DNA from: CAYTCZ01 sp964436315
GTDB taxonomy: Bacteria > Actinomycetota > Thermoleophilia > Gaiellales > Gaiellaceae
Length of the DNA: 38,948 nt
Reading direction: 5' to 3'
Assembly: GCA_964436315.1 (NCBI GenBank)
Contig: CAYTCZ010000020.1
Coordinates: forward strand, 1 to 38,948
A program made the translations under genes and the position numbers. Under the pieces are notes generated by a model, which ran no database searches, had not been told where the DNA came from, and saw only the letters and a list, made by a program, of their open reading frames with translations. Position 1 is the stretch's first letter; each line of letters starts with the position of its first letter. Positions 1 through 8,171 of this stretch are shown piece after piece.

Positions 1-114
1 GTCGAGCAGACCTTCAACGGTTACTTCACGCCCGACTCTCCTCCTCCGGGGCCTGACCAGCCCGAGTGCAAGCAGGGCAACCCGCCGCCGTGGGCAGTCG
101 CTGACGAGTCGTAG
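1..114 (+). CDS. C-terminal end of an unidentified protein (partial)
   Basis: An open frame enters the window at base 1 and ends at a TAG at 112-114, giving a 37-residue tail rich in proline with one cysteine (it reads VEQTFNGYFTP, then a PPPG-type stretch, and ends in VADES). The composition suggests the flexible end of an extracellular or surface protein, but I do not recognise a family. It converges on the desaturase gene with a 13-base gap and no obvious terminator hairpin between them. Confidence 0.45.
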   Translation, partial: VEQTFNGYFTPDSPPPGPDQPECKQGNPPPWAVADES

Positions 115-127
115 ATGCCGGCCGTGG

Positions 128-1069
128 CTAGGCGGTCTGCGACAAACGGCGCCGCTCGAGCTGATTCTCGCCGGGCCGCTTGACGTCCCAGACGAGCCCG
201 AGACGTTCGAGGCCTCGGATCGTCCAGGCAGAGAGGTCGATCTGCCGTCGATCGAGGCCATGGATCGCCGAGCTCGGAAACGCGTGATGGTTGTTGTGGA
301 AGGACTCCCCGAATGTCACCAGAGCGAGCGCACGGACGTTGCGACTCTCGTCTCGCGTCTCGTAGGCCTGCTCGCCGAACATGTGACAGATCGAGTTGAC
401 GCTCCAGGTCGAGTGCTGGAGCAAGAACAGGCGGAGTACGCCCCCCCAGATCATCACCTGGATGCCCAACGAGACGCTCCCGCCGCCGGCGAGATAGCCG
501 ATGAGAAACGGAATGGCGAGCGACAGGGCGAGCCACAGGAGATAGAACCGGTCGATGATGAGCACAAGACGGTCCTCGTAGAGATCCTTGCCGTATGTCT
601 TCCCGCGATCGAGACCCTTGGTGTGAAACATCCAGCCGATGTGCGAATGGAACAGACCGACCAGCGTGCCCCAGGCTCCCTCGCCGTGTCCGTGCGGGGA
701 GTGCGGGTCGCCCTCTTTGTCGGAGAGCGCGTGGTGCTTTCGATGGTCCGTGACCCACTGGGTGATCGGGCCCTGCATCGAGCTGCAACCGAGGATCCCT
801 AGAAATGCCATAAACGGTCGCGAGGTCTCGAAGCTCTTGTGCGCGAAGTAGCGGTGGAACCCGACCGTGATCGCAAGCCCGCCAAGAACGTAGGTGACGA
901 TCAACGTGGCGAGCGCCACGGGCCCGAAGCCGATGCCCCACATGAGCCCCATAGCGGTGAAGACCACCACAGGAGGCACGACAACGGCGACGAGCGTGAT
1001 CAGCTGGCTCCAAAACGGAGTTCGCGAGCGGACGGTCGCAACCGCGGGCGCGTTGTCACCTAGTTCCAA
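128..1069 (-). CDS. Membrane acyl-CoA/acyl-lipid desaturase (delta-9 type)
   Basis: This 313-residue protein belongs to the membrane-bound di-iron fatty acid desaturases, which put a double bond into an acyl chain using O2. The three histidine boxes that bind the iron pair are visible: HRYFAH (His72, His77), HRKHH (His109, His112, His113) and HNNHH (His258, His261, His262). Hydrophobic segments at about 22-45, 48-70, 165-195 and 200-218 fit the usual four membrane spans. The start is a TTG at 1069, chosen because AGAGGAGA lies just upstream. The gene is divergent from the FAD oxidoreductase/Cfa operon, and its own promoter candidate (TGATCC-N16-CGAATC, 1110-1137) overlaps that of the operon. 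Context suggests that it supplies unsaturated chains for the Cfa-family enzyme opposite. Family assignment is firm; the exact double-bond position is not known. Confidence 0.93.
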   Translation of the reverse strand: MELGDNAPAVATVRSRTPFWSQLITLVAVVVPPVVVFTAMGLMWGIGFGPVALATLIVTYVLGGLAITVGFHRYFAHKSFETSRPFMAFLGILGCSSMQGPITQWVTDHRKHHALSDKEGDPHSPHGHGEGAWGTLVGLFHSHIGWMFHTKGLDRGKTYGKDLYEDRLVLIIDRFYLLWLALSLAIPFLIGYLAGGGSVSLGIQVMIWGGVLRLFLLQHSTWSVNSICHMFGEQAYETRDESRNVRALALVTFGESFHNNHHAFPSSAIHGLDRRQIDLSAWTIRGLERLGLVWDVKRPGENQLERRRLSQTA

Positions 1070-1109
1070 CGTGTCTCCTCTTCGGGCAAGGTCGTCTTCA
1101 GCCTGATCT

Positions 1110-1137
1110 GATTCGCGCTGATCCGTTCGCCGGATCA
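1110..1137 (-). promoter_or_regulatory. Candidate ECF-type promoter of the desaturase gene
   Basis: On the minus strand TGATCC (1137-1132), 16 bases and CGAATC (1115-1110) form the same two-box pattern seen in front of five other genes of the island. It lies about 40 bases upstream of the TTG start. It shares the palindrome CTGATCCG/CGGATCAG (1118-1138) with the promoter of the divergent operon. Confidence 0.6.
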
Positions 1138-1146
1138 GAACGAACC
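1119..1146 (+). promoter_or_regulatory. Candidate ECF-type promoter of the FAD oxidoreductase-DUF1365-Cfa-SDR operon
   Basis: TGATCC (1119-1124), a 16-base spacer and CGAACC (1141-1146) match the island's recurring two-box motif. The predicted start of transcription would lie about 12 bases before the ATG at 1165, just ahead of the GCGGAG ribosome site. Confidence 0.65.
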
Positions 1147-1164
1147 ACCCGAGCGGAGAAGCTT

Positions 1165-2409
1165 ATGAAAATTGGAGTGGTAGGAACAGGCATTGCTGGA
1201 CTCGGCGCTGCGTACGCGCTGTCGCGCTCACACCACGTCGAACTCTTTGAGGCGGCCGACTGGATCGGCGGGCATACGCACACGATCACGCATCAGGTTG
1301 GTGGCCGATCGTTGCCGCTCGATACCGGCTTCATCGTGATGAACGAGCGGAACTACCCGAACCTCGTCCGGTTGTTTCGCGAACTCGGTGTGCGAACACG
1401 GGACTCGGAGATGTCATTCTCGGTGAGCTGTGAGGCGTGCGGAATCGAGTACTCGGGACGCCGCCCCTTTGCCCAGCCGGCGAATGCTCTCCGCCCAGCC
1501 TTCCTGCGCATGCTCGCCGACATTGTCAGATTCATGCGGCAGGACCATGCGGACATCAGCAACGAGGTGACACTCGAGCAGTACGCTCGCGACCATCGGT
1601 ATTCAGATGAATTCCAGCGTCACTTCCTGATTCCGCTGACGGCGGCGATCTGGTCGACCGCGCCGGCTGGCGCCCTCGCATTTCCGGCCGCCTACGCGCT
1701 CCGGTTCTTCGACAACCACGGACTGCTCACGCCTCGTTACGGTGTGCTCGGTCCTCGAATGGATTGGAAGACAGTCGTTGGTGGTAGCCATACGTATGTC
1801 CGAGCAATCCTCGAGCGCACGGACATGCCGGTCCACATCAGCACACCGGTGCGTGCCGTTCGGCGATCCCTCGACGGAGTGTCGATCACCGCTGCGAGCG
1901 GACAGTCCTTCTGGTTTGACAAGGTCGTCATCGCAACGCATCCGGATCAGGCGCTTCGTTTGCTGGAGGATCCGAGTGACGACGAGCAACGTGTCCTCGG
2001 GTCGTTTCGTTTCGCCGCGAATGAGACCGTACTCCACACCGACGCCCGATTCCTTCCGGGCGCCACGGCCAGAGCCTCGTGGAACTACCAGCTCTCGGAC
2101 TGTCGCCGACCTTCTGCGCGACCCGCCATGACGTACTACCTCAATCGGCTCCAGGGCCTTGACGAACCGCACGATTACTGTGTCACGCTGAATCGGGAGA
2201 ACGAGATTTCCGAGGATGCGGTGATCGCGCGCATGGTGTATGAGCACCCCAAGTACACGTCCGAGAGTCTGATGGCTCAGCAGGAGCTACCCGGTCTGAA
2301 TGGTCACCGCCACACGGCATTTTGTGGTGCCTACCAAGGGTTTGGCTTCCACGAAGACGGGCTGGTTTCTGGCCTTCGCGCTGCCGCTGCCCATGGAGTG
2401 AGCTGGTAG
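1165..2409 (+). CDS. FAD-dependent amine-oxidase-like oxidoreductase of the Cfa/DUF1365 cluster
   Basis: The 414-residue protein opens with a dinucleotide-binding fold (GTGIAGLG, residues 7-14) followed by the GGHTHT segment at 35-40, typical of NAD(P)/FAD proteins annotated as amine oxidases. Members encoded directly before a DUF1365 gene and a Cfa-family methyltransferase are known from Rhodobacter, where related genes are induced by singlet oxygen and linked to modified (furan or methylated) fatty acids, and from LitR-regulated light responses of pseudomonads. The ATG at 1165 has GCGGAG seven bases upstream. The stop at 2407-2409 is directly followed by the DUF1365 ATG at 2410. The likely role is oxidation of a methylated or cyclopropanated acyl chain in membrane phospholipid. 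The family is clear, the reaction is inferred. Confidence 0.85.
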   Translation: MKIGVVGTGIAGLGAAYALSRSHHVELFEAADWIGGHTHTITHQVGGRSLPLDTGFIVMNERNYPNLVRLFRELGVRTRDSEMSFSVSCEACGIEYSGRRPFAQPANALRPAFLRMLADIVRFMRQDHADISNEVTLEQYARDHRYSDEFQRHFLIPLTAAIWSTAPAGALAFPAAYALRFFDNHGLLTPRYGVLGPRMDWKTVVGGSHTYVRAILERTDMPVHISTPVRAVRRSLDGVSITAASGQSFWFDKVVIATHPDQALRLLEDPSDDEQRVLGSFRFAANETVLHTDARFLPGATARASWNYQLSDCRRPSARPAMTYYLNRLQGLDEPHDYCVTLNRENEISEDAVIARMVYEHPKYTSESLMAQQELPGLNGHRHTAFCGAYQGFGFHEDGLVSGLRAAAAHGVSW

Positions 2410-3186
2410 ATGAACTCAGCGCTGTACACAGGAACCGTGATGCACGCCCGCGAGGCGCCCGCGGAGAACGTCTTCAGCTACCCGGTGTGCTTCTATCTCC
2501 TCGACCTCGACGAATTGCCGAGTCTTGACCGTCGGCTTCGACTGTTCAGCTACGGGCGGCGGAATCTCGTCACGCTTCGGAATGAAGACCACCTCGGAGA
2601 TCGCAGACGATCCATCCGTGACAACGTCTTGTCATTTCTGTTCGCCGCCGGCATCGACCTGCTAGGCGGTCGGATCATGCTGCTGACCAACCTGCGGGTT
2701 GCCGGCTACGTCTTCAATCCCGTGAGCTTCTTTTACTGCTATCGATCTGATGGGACGCTCGAGTGTGTGATCGCCGAGGTCAACAACACGTTTGGCGAAC
2801 AGTTTCCGTATTTGCTCCGACCCGAGAACGAGATCGCGAACGGTCGGCATCGCTCGTACTTCACGGAGAAGAAGCTGCATGTCTCGCCCTTCTTTGCGAT
2901 GAATCAGACCTACACGCTGTCGTTCAGCGAGGCCGCCGAGCATGTGCATGCGCGAATCGACTTGCACGAAGACGGCCAGAGATTGTTTCGAGCGACACTC
3001 AGCGGGGAGCGACAGCCCCTAAACAACAGGACGCTTGTCCGCGCCCTTGCTCGGTACCCCCTGATGCCGGTTCAGGTCATCGGCCTGATCCACTGGCAGG
3101 CGGTGAAGCTGTTTCTCAAAGGTGTTCCGTTTCATGGGAAGCCTGACTTCGTCCCGGCCCAAGGATCGGTGAAGCATGAGTCGTGA
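2410..3186 (+). CDS. DUF1365 family protein
   Basis: This 258-residue protein matches DUF1365, whose members almost always sit between the flavin oxidoreductase and the cyclopropane-synthase homologue. Recognisable features include the opening MNSALYTGTVMHAR, the stretch VFNPVSFFYCY at about 100-110 and the FFAMNQTYTL region. It has no evident signal peptide or membrane span. It begins immediately after the stop of the upstream gene, so translation is probably coupled. The biochemical function of the family is not established; context places it in acyl-chain modification or delivery of the lipid substrate. Confidence 0.88.
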   Translation: MNSALYTGTVMHAREAPAENVFSYPVCFYLLDLDELPSLDRRLRLFSYGRRNLVTLRNEDHLGDRRRSIRDNVLSFLFAAGIDLLGGRIMLLTNLRVAGYVFNPVSFFYCYRSDGTLECVIAEVNNTFGEQFPYLLRPENEIANGRHRSYFTEKKLHVSPFFAMNQTYTLSFSEAAEHVHARIDLHEDGQRLFRATLSGERQPLNNRTLVRALARYPLMPVQVIGLIHWQAVKLFLKGVPFHGKPDFVPAQGSVKHES

Positions 3187-3276
3187 GCCCCACCGAGAAG
3201 GCCGGCCGAACGTCCATCGTTTGTCTGACTCCGCTCGGCCGGGTTCAGGGGTATCCCCAGACCTCCACCACCCGCG

Positions 3277-4467
3277 ATGAGCGTGACGAAAAAAAGCGCG
3301 AGCGTGTCGCCCGACCCGTATCGGAAGTCGAGCGCACACGCGCCGAAATCGACGCGGCTACCGTCCGCGACGCAGCCGACTGCAGCACTACGAGGTATTC
3401 CGGACGCCGGGCGTCGTCAACTGGTCGGGTTGGCGCGCCGGCTTACACACCGGGCGCTGGAAGAAATCTCGATTGGAGAGCTGACCGTCCGGTTCCCGAC
3501 GGGAGAGCGGCGACGTTTCGGCACACCGGGTATGGAACCCGTAGCGACGCTCGATATCAGAAGCGACGATTTCTTTGCTCGCATGATGCGGGGACCGCGC
3601 ATCGCGATCGGGGAGTCGTACGTCGCCGGAGACTGGGAAACAGACGACCTCGTCGCTGTCCTGAAGCTCCTCGCGCTCAATCTCGAGGACGCACGCAAGC
3701 GTCCGCCACTCTCGACGATCACGGCTCTCGAGCGGTTCCGGCTGCGACTGCCGGAACGACAGGGCCTTCACAAGACCGAGAAGAACATCCACTACCACTA
3801 CGACGTCGGCAACGAGTTCTTCCGCCTCTTCCTCGACGACTCGATGACGTACTCCTGCGCGTANNNNNNNNNNNNNNNNNNNNNNNNNNNNNNNNNNNNN
3901 NNNNNNNNNNNNNNNNNNNNNNNNNNNNNNNNNNNNNNNNNNNNNNNNNNNNNNNNNNNNNNNTTCGACAAGATCGCCTCGATCGAGATGCTCGAGGCAA
4001 TCGGCCACGAGCAGTACCCGACGTTCTTCGCCACGCTCGATCGGCTGCTGGCGCCGGAGGGCCTCGCGTGCATCCAAACCATCGCGATTCCCGGTCAGCG
4101 GTATGAGGCAGCCCGACGCCGCTCGAACTGGATCCGTGAGTACATCTTCCCCGGTGGGCTGCTCCCCTCGCTGGACGCCCTGGCGGAGGCTATGACGAAA
4201 TCGTCCGACCTAGGCGTCTACAGCCTCGAGGACATCGGGATCCACTATGCGCGCACGCTCCGTGAGTGGCGCGAGACCTTCAACGCACGGATCGACGACG
4301 TTCGACGCCTCGGATACGACCGCCGGTTCGAGCGGATCTGGGAGTTCTACCTCGCGTTCTGCGAAGCTGGATTCGAGATCAGGGCGCTCGAAGATCTCCA
4401 GCTCGTGCTAACGAGACCCTTCAACTCCAGGCTTCCAAGGTTTCCGACTCCCAGGATGACGTTTTGA
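3277..4467 (+). CDS. Cyclopropane-fatty-acyl-phospholipid synthase family methyltransferase (interrupted by a scaffold gap)
   Basis: This is a Cfa/UfaM-type SAM-dependent methyltransferase that transfers a methyl(ene) group to the double bond of a phospholipid acyl chain. Visible segments are the N-terminal domain (about residues 40-140), the YHYDVGNEFF motif, the DDSMTYSCA motif just before the gap, and after it FDKIASIEMLEAIG and the C-terminal helical part. The SAM-binding glycine motif must lie in the unsequenced part. A 100-N gap (3864-3963) keeps the frame by chance at 34 codons, but family members have roughly 85-100 residues here, so about 150-200 bases more are missing than shown. 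A 90-base spacer separates it from DUF1365. The ATG at 3277 has no strong ribosome site. The stop overlaps the start of the following SDR gene. Confidence 0.88.
   Translation: MSVTKKSASVSPDPYRKSSAHAPKSTRLPSATQPTAALRGIPDAGRRQLVGLARRLTHRALEEISIGELTVRFPTGERRRFGTPGMEPVATLDIRSDDFFARMMRGPRIAIGESYVAGDWETDDLVAVLKLLALNLEDARKRPPLSTITALERFRLRLPERQGLHKTEKNIHYHYDVGNEFFRLFLDDSMTYSCAXXXXXXXXXXXXXXXXXXXXXXXXXXXXXXXXXXFDKIASIEMLEAIGHEQYPTFFATLDRLLAPEGLACIQTIAIPGQRYEAARRRSNWIREYIFPGGLLPSLDALAEAMTKSSDLGVYSLEDIGIHYARTLREWRETFNARIDDVRRLGYDRRFERIWEFYLAFCEAGFEIRALEDLQLVLTRPFNSRLPRFPTPRMTF
3864..3963. other. Scaffold gap (100 N) inside the Cfa-family gene
   Basis: Exactly 100 N are present, the conventional placeholder for a gap of unknown size. 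Comparison of the flanking motifs with known Cfa proteins indicates that the real missing segment is longer, about 260-300 bases. Confidence 0.97.
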
Positions 4468-5249
4468 GTGCCCTCTCCTCGTCGACCGTCTGGCTCACAG
4501 GCGCCTCGAGCGGAATCGGCGAGTCGCTCGCGAAAGAGCTCTCGCAACGCGGCGCGGCGCTTGCGCTCACCGCCCGCCGTCAAGAACAGTTGGAGGAGGT
4601 CGCGGAGCCGCTGCAAGCGGGCGGAGCGCAGATACACGTTTTGCCCGGTGATGTGACGGATCGCGACCGAATGCATGCGATCGCGCGCGATCTCGAGCAG
4701 CGCTGGGGCCGAATCGACATCGGCCTTTTCAACGCCGGTGTCTATGAACCAATCTCTCCCGATACCTTCGATGCCGAGGTCTTTCGACGACATCTCGACG
4801 TCAACTTCATGGGGACGATTCACGGAATCGAGGCCGTCCTCTCCGAGATGCGACGACGCCGGTCTGGTCGCATCGCGGTCGTCTCGAGCCTGACGGGCTA
4901 TGCGGCGTTCCCTCGTGCCGAAGCGTACGGAGCCACCAAGGCTGCCCTGATCAGTATGTGCGAGTCCCTGCGAGCTGACGTTGCGGCGGACGGCGTCTCA
5001 GTGACCCTGATCGCTCCCGGATTCGTTCGGACTCCCGCAACTGAGCAGAACGAGTTCGAGATGCCGTTCCTGATCGAGTCAGACGAGGCCGCCCGAATCA
5101 TCGCCGACGGCCTCGAGGCTGAGAAAGACGAAATCGCGTTTCCGCTTCGCATGTCGCTCTTTGCCAAGGGTCTTGGAAGCCTGCCAGGGCCCGTCGCCCG
5201 TCGATACACAGCCCGGATGGCCGAGCGGCTTCGGACCGAGCACTCCTGA
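4464..5249 (+). CDS. Short-chain dehydrogenase/reductase
   Basis: A classical SDR of 261 residues with TGASSGIG (12-19) for cofactor binding, NAG (90-92), the catalytic Ser around 141-142 and YGATK (Tyr155, Lys159). I place the start at the TTG at 4464, which overlaps the stop of the Cfa-family gene by four bases (TTGA). The open frame extends further upstream, but only through Cfa coding sequence. An SDR is a regular member of the flavin oxidoreductase/DUF1365/Cfa cluster in light- and singlet-oxygen-responsive bacteria. It is probably the last gene of this operon. The substrate is unknown; a carbonyl or hydroxyl on a modified lipid would fit. Confidence 0.88.
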   Translation: MSALSSSTVWLTGASSGIGESLAKELSQRGAALALTARRQEQLEEVAEPLQAGGAQIHVLPGDVTDRDRMHAIARDLEQRWGRIDIGLFNAGVYEPISPDTFDAEVFRRHLDVNFMGTIHGIEAVLSEMRRRRSGRIAVVSSLTGYAAFPRAEAYGATKAALISMCESLRADVAADGVSVTLIAPGFVRTPATEQNEFEMPFLIESDEAARIIADGLEAEKDEIAFPLRMSLFAKGLGSLPGPVARRYTARMAERLRTEHS

Positions 5250-5335
5250 CCGGTCTGGAATTATGCTGGGCTCCTCACTAGCCCACGCACGTGCGCCAAT
5301 CCACGGTGCGATCAGATTCAAGAGGGAGGGGATCC

Positions 5336-6334
5336 ATGGACAGGGTGCGGATCGGAGTAATCGGCCTTGGATGGTTCGGCGAGGTTCATTGCGATGCGAT
5401 AAGGGCCATCCCGACGCTCGAACTCGCAGGGTTGTGCACCCGAACCGAATCGCGCCTCGCCGCGTTGTCGGAGAAATACGGAGTCGAGAACAGCTACACC
5501 GATTACCACGAACTGCTGGCGAACCCTGACATCGACGCCGTGAGCGTCACAACGATGTGGGATCAACACACGGCGCCGACGCTCGCCGCCTTGGAGGCCG
5601 GCAAGCACGTATTCCTCGAGAAGCCCATGGCGCACACGGTCGACGACTGCCGGCAGATCGTGGACGCCGCTAAGAATGCGGATGGCCATCTCATGGTCGG
5701 GCACATCTGCCGGTTCAATCCGAGGTACATAACGGCGAAACAGCAGATCGACGCGGGCGCGATCGGAGAGATTCTGTGCATGAGTTCGCGGCGCAACATC
5801 CCGGCGGCCTGGACTCCCGAGATTCTCAACAAGATCGGGCCTATCATCGGCGATGCCATTCACGACACGGATCTCATGCTCTGGTTCACGGGCTCGCGCG
5901 TGACGAGCGCCTATGCGCAAACAGTCGATCTCCGAGGGCTCAAGTACCCAGACATCGGTCAGACGATGTATCGCTTCGAGAACGGCGCGACGGCGACCTT
6001 GGAGACCGTCTGGTGCATGCCCGACAAGACGCCGTTCGATATCGACGAGCGGATGTCGATTATCGGCAGTGACGGCTTCATCCACGTCCAGGACACCTTT
6101 CCCAACATCGGCATCGTCACGAGCGAGAGCTTTCGCAGCCCTGATACGACCTACTGGCCCGAGCTCCATGGTGTGACAGCCGGCGCGCTTCGGGAGGAGT
6201 TCTCGTATTTCGCACGCTGTGTCCTTGCGGGCGAGAAGCCGACGATCATCACGCCTGAGGAGTCCATGGCGGCAGTCGAGGCTGCACTTGCAGCTGAGGA
6301 ATCTGCTGCCTCGGGCGAGATCGTTCAGCTCTAG
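5336..6334 (+). CDS. Gfo/Idh/MocA family oxidoreductase
   Basis: A 332-residue NAD(P)-dependent oxidoreductase of the glucose-fructose oxidoreductase/inositol dehydrogenase family, acting on sugar or cyclitol hydroxyls. It shows the N-terminal Rossmann motif GVIGLGWFG (7-15), the EKP motif (95-97) characteristic of the family, and the GDAIHDTD segment (172-179) with the conserved acidic and histidine active-site residues. The ATG at 5336 is preceded by GAGGGAGGGG, a good ribosome site. An 86-base gap after the SDR suggests a separate promoter, although the island's ECF-type motif is not seen there. The specific substrate cannot be read from the sequence. Confidence 0.88.
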   Translation: MDRVRIGVIGLGWFGEVHCDAIRAIPTLELAGLCTRTESRLAALSEKYGVENSYTDYHELLANPDIDAVSVTTMWDQHTAPTLAALEAGKHVFLEKPMAHTVDDCRQIVDAAKNADGHLMVGHICRFNPRYITAKQQIDAGAIGEILCMSSRRNIPAAWTPEILNKIGPIIGDAIHDTDLMLWFTGSRVTSAYAQTVDLRGLKYPDIGQTMYRFENGATATLETVWCMPDKTPFDIDERMSIIGSDGFIHVQDTFPNIGIVTSESFRSPDTTYWPELHGVTAGALREEFSYFARCVLAGEKPTIITPEESMAAVEAALAAEESAASGEIVQL

Positions 6335-6370
6335 GCTCCGGGCGAGGAAGAGAAGAGTTGTGGCTCGCCG

Positions 6371-6639
6371 GTGCAGTGGTTCATCACCGGCGCGGCCGGC
6401 GGCATCGGGACGACTCTCTGCCGTGTCTTCGCCGAGAAGGGCTGTCGGGTTGCCCGCTCGATCGGCGTGAAGAGGTTCTAGCCCTCGCTTCCTCTCAGGA
6501 GGGCGGAACGTCGGCAGTTGCCCTCGTCGCGGACGTGACGGACTGCGGGCTCATGGCGGGCAACCTGGTCATGAGTCGCGAGATCACGATGGAGGACTCG
6601 GAGCCGACCTCCTCGACTGAGGCCGGCAAGGAATCGTGA
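6371..6639 (+). pseudogene. Remnant of a short-chain dehydrogenase gene
   Basis: A GTG at 6371 opens a 36-codon frame that begins like an SDR (VQWFITGAAGGIG, then VFAEKGCRV) and stops at 6479-6481. The sequel is in another frame: from about 6460 it reads DRREEVLALA and then ALVADVTD, which is the next conserved stretch of an SDR. The rest of the dehydrogenase (NAG and YxxxK regions) is absent and the frame ends at 6637-6639. At least one frameshift and a large deletion are therefore present. The TGA overlaps the GTG of the following small membrane protein. Confidence 0.7.
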
Positions 6640-6996
6640 CAAAGGAGGCGATCGGACGCGCTTCGCTGAAGGCCGACGCCGCCTACTGCGCGCTCGCCGG
6701 AAGCGCCGTGGTTGGTCTGCGAGGTCCGCTCGCAAGGACTCTTGGCGTGCCCCCGGCGCTCCTGGCTGGAGCCGGCTTCTCCACGATCGGCTGGGCCGGC
6801 CTCATCGCAACGCTCGCGCGCCAGGGCTAACTGGCGATCCTCGGTGCGCGCGGTGGCCAGCGCGAATCTGGCAGCCGCAACGGGACTCCTAGCGCTCGGA
6901 GCCCTACATGAACGAAAGCCGGCCAAGCTCCTACTTGCGGCGGTGGGGACCGAGGTAGCGACGTTCGCCGCCGTTCAGGCCAAGGCGCTCAACTAG
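6636..6996 (+). pseudogene. Small membrane protein split by a frameshift
   Basis: From the GTG at 6636 (overlapping the previous TGA) a frame reads MTKEAIGRASLKADAAYC with hydrophobic segments at about 16-32 and 40-58, and stops at 6828-6830. The continuation lies in the neighbouring frame from about 6820 (VRAVASANLAAATGLLALG, then LLLAAVGTEVATFAAVQA) to a stop at 6994-6996. Joined, the protein would have about 120 residues and four membrane spans, a common architecture. A one-base insertion near 6820-6835, real or a sequencing error, explains the break. The family is not recognised. It converges with the glycosyltransferase gene, overlapping it by eight bases. Confidence 0.55.
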
Positions 6997-8171
6997 TCAC
7001 GGCTAGACGAACCGGATGAGAGCCTTGCGAATCAGGGTGGCCGGGACCGCCGGCCCGTTCGATGAGGCGGCGGGCGAGCGGCGGGCCAGCTGTCGAGCGA
7101 AGCTTCTGTCCAAGATCGGCAGCTCTTGCCGGCGCCTGGCTTGCGAGGACGGCGTTTGCCCTGAAGTTGATCTGCGACGGTTCGGCCCCGTTTGGGTCGA
7201 AGACATCACCGAGCCCTGCGCGGCGCATGTCCTCGGCCCCGGCGAACTGGTCGGTGGAGAACGGGCAGATGAGGAGCGGTACGCCGGCCCACAGTGCTTC
7301 GGTCACGGTGTTGTTGCCGCCGTGTGAAATGACCAGGTCGCACTCCGGCAGGATGGCGGTCTGTGGGAGATGAGGCTCGACGATCCAGTGATCCGGAATT
7401 GGCTCAAGTGCCTCCGGGGGTGTCACACCAGCCGCGAGGACGAGCTGCACCGGTAGCTCTCGGAACGCCGAAACATTCGTTGGAGCACATCGGTACGCGC
7501 TGAGAGGAAGCTCCCGAGCGAGACGTAGATGCGCGGCGCTTCGTTCTCCGCGGCAAGCTGACCCGCCAGCTCGGCCGAGAGTTGCTGCTCCCGAACCGAG
7601 GCGCCGACGAACCGGGCGGTTGGTGGTAGGAGTGCCTGGCGGTATCCGCCGAGTTGGTAGTCGACGAGGGTGAGGTCGCTCGAGCCACTTGAGAGCGCGT
7701 CTGTGACCGGACTCGCGTTGGGATTCAAGTCGATAAGCGTCTCGTTGAACACCGGCGTGAAGCGCTCCGCGACTTCCGTGCAGAGGAGCCAGAGAGACGA
7801 GAGCTCTGCTTGGGCCGCTTCGAATTCCGCTGGTNNNNNNNNNNNNNNNNNNNNNNNNNNNNNNNNNNNNNNNNNNNNNNNNNNNNNNNNNNNNNNNNNN
7901 NNNNNNNNNNNNNNNNNNNNNNNNNNNNNNNNNNCGCCTGCAAGTGGGCACCCTCCGAGCGGGGTTGGTCGTCGATTCTGCTGAGGCCCGAATTCCGGCC
8001 GGGGCCGAGGATCAGTTCCCTGTACTCGAATCCGTCGGCCCCGACGCGCGAAGCCAGACCGGATCCGGTCGCGAACACGATCTCGTGGCCGAATGCGTGC
8101 AGCTCATGTCCAAGCGCTGAAAGCGGATAGTAGTGGGACGCGTAGTCGGGGCTGAGGACGAGGATTCTCAT
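6989..8171 (-). CDS. UGT/MGT-like glycosyltransferase (gap and apparent frameshift)
   Basis: A GT1-type glycosyltransferase, which moves an activated sugar onto a small hydrophobic acceptor. The N-terminal 79 residues (MRILVLSPDYASHYYPLSAL) precede a 100-N gap. After the gap the frame reads AEFEAAQAEL, FNETLIDLNPN and APRIYVSLGSF. The C-terminal part in another frame carries LPVQLVLAAGV and the donor-site signature ECDLVISHGGNNTVTEAL. The change of frame lies at about 7460-7500, so the gene is either frameshifted or contains an assembly error. The ATG at 8171 overlaps the TGA of the upstream glycosyltransferase (ATGA). As last gene of the leftward CarH-type operon it may glycosylate a lipid or pigment; zeaxanthin glucosyltransferase-like activity is one possibility, not shown. 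Confidence 0.75.
7835..7934. other. Scaffold gap (100 N) inside the UGT-like gene
   Basis: Exactly 100 N. The visible parts add up to about 360 residues, whereas relatives are usually 400-420 long, so some 40-60 codons are probably missing. The reading frame across the gap is not preserved, as expected for a placeholder. Confidence 0.97.

Noticed and set aside
3240..3262. Palindrome GGGGTATCCCC before the Cfa-family gene as a repressor site
   Set aside because: It is a single short palindrome with no second copy in the window and lies within a likely operon.
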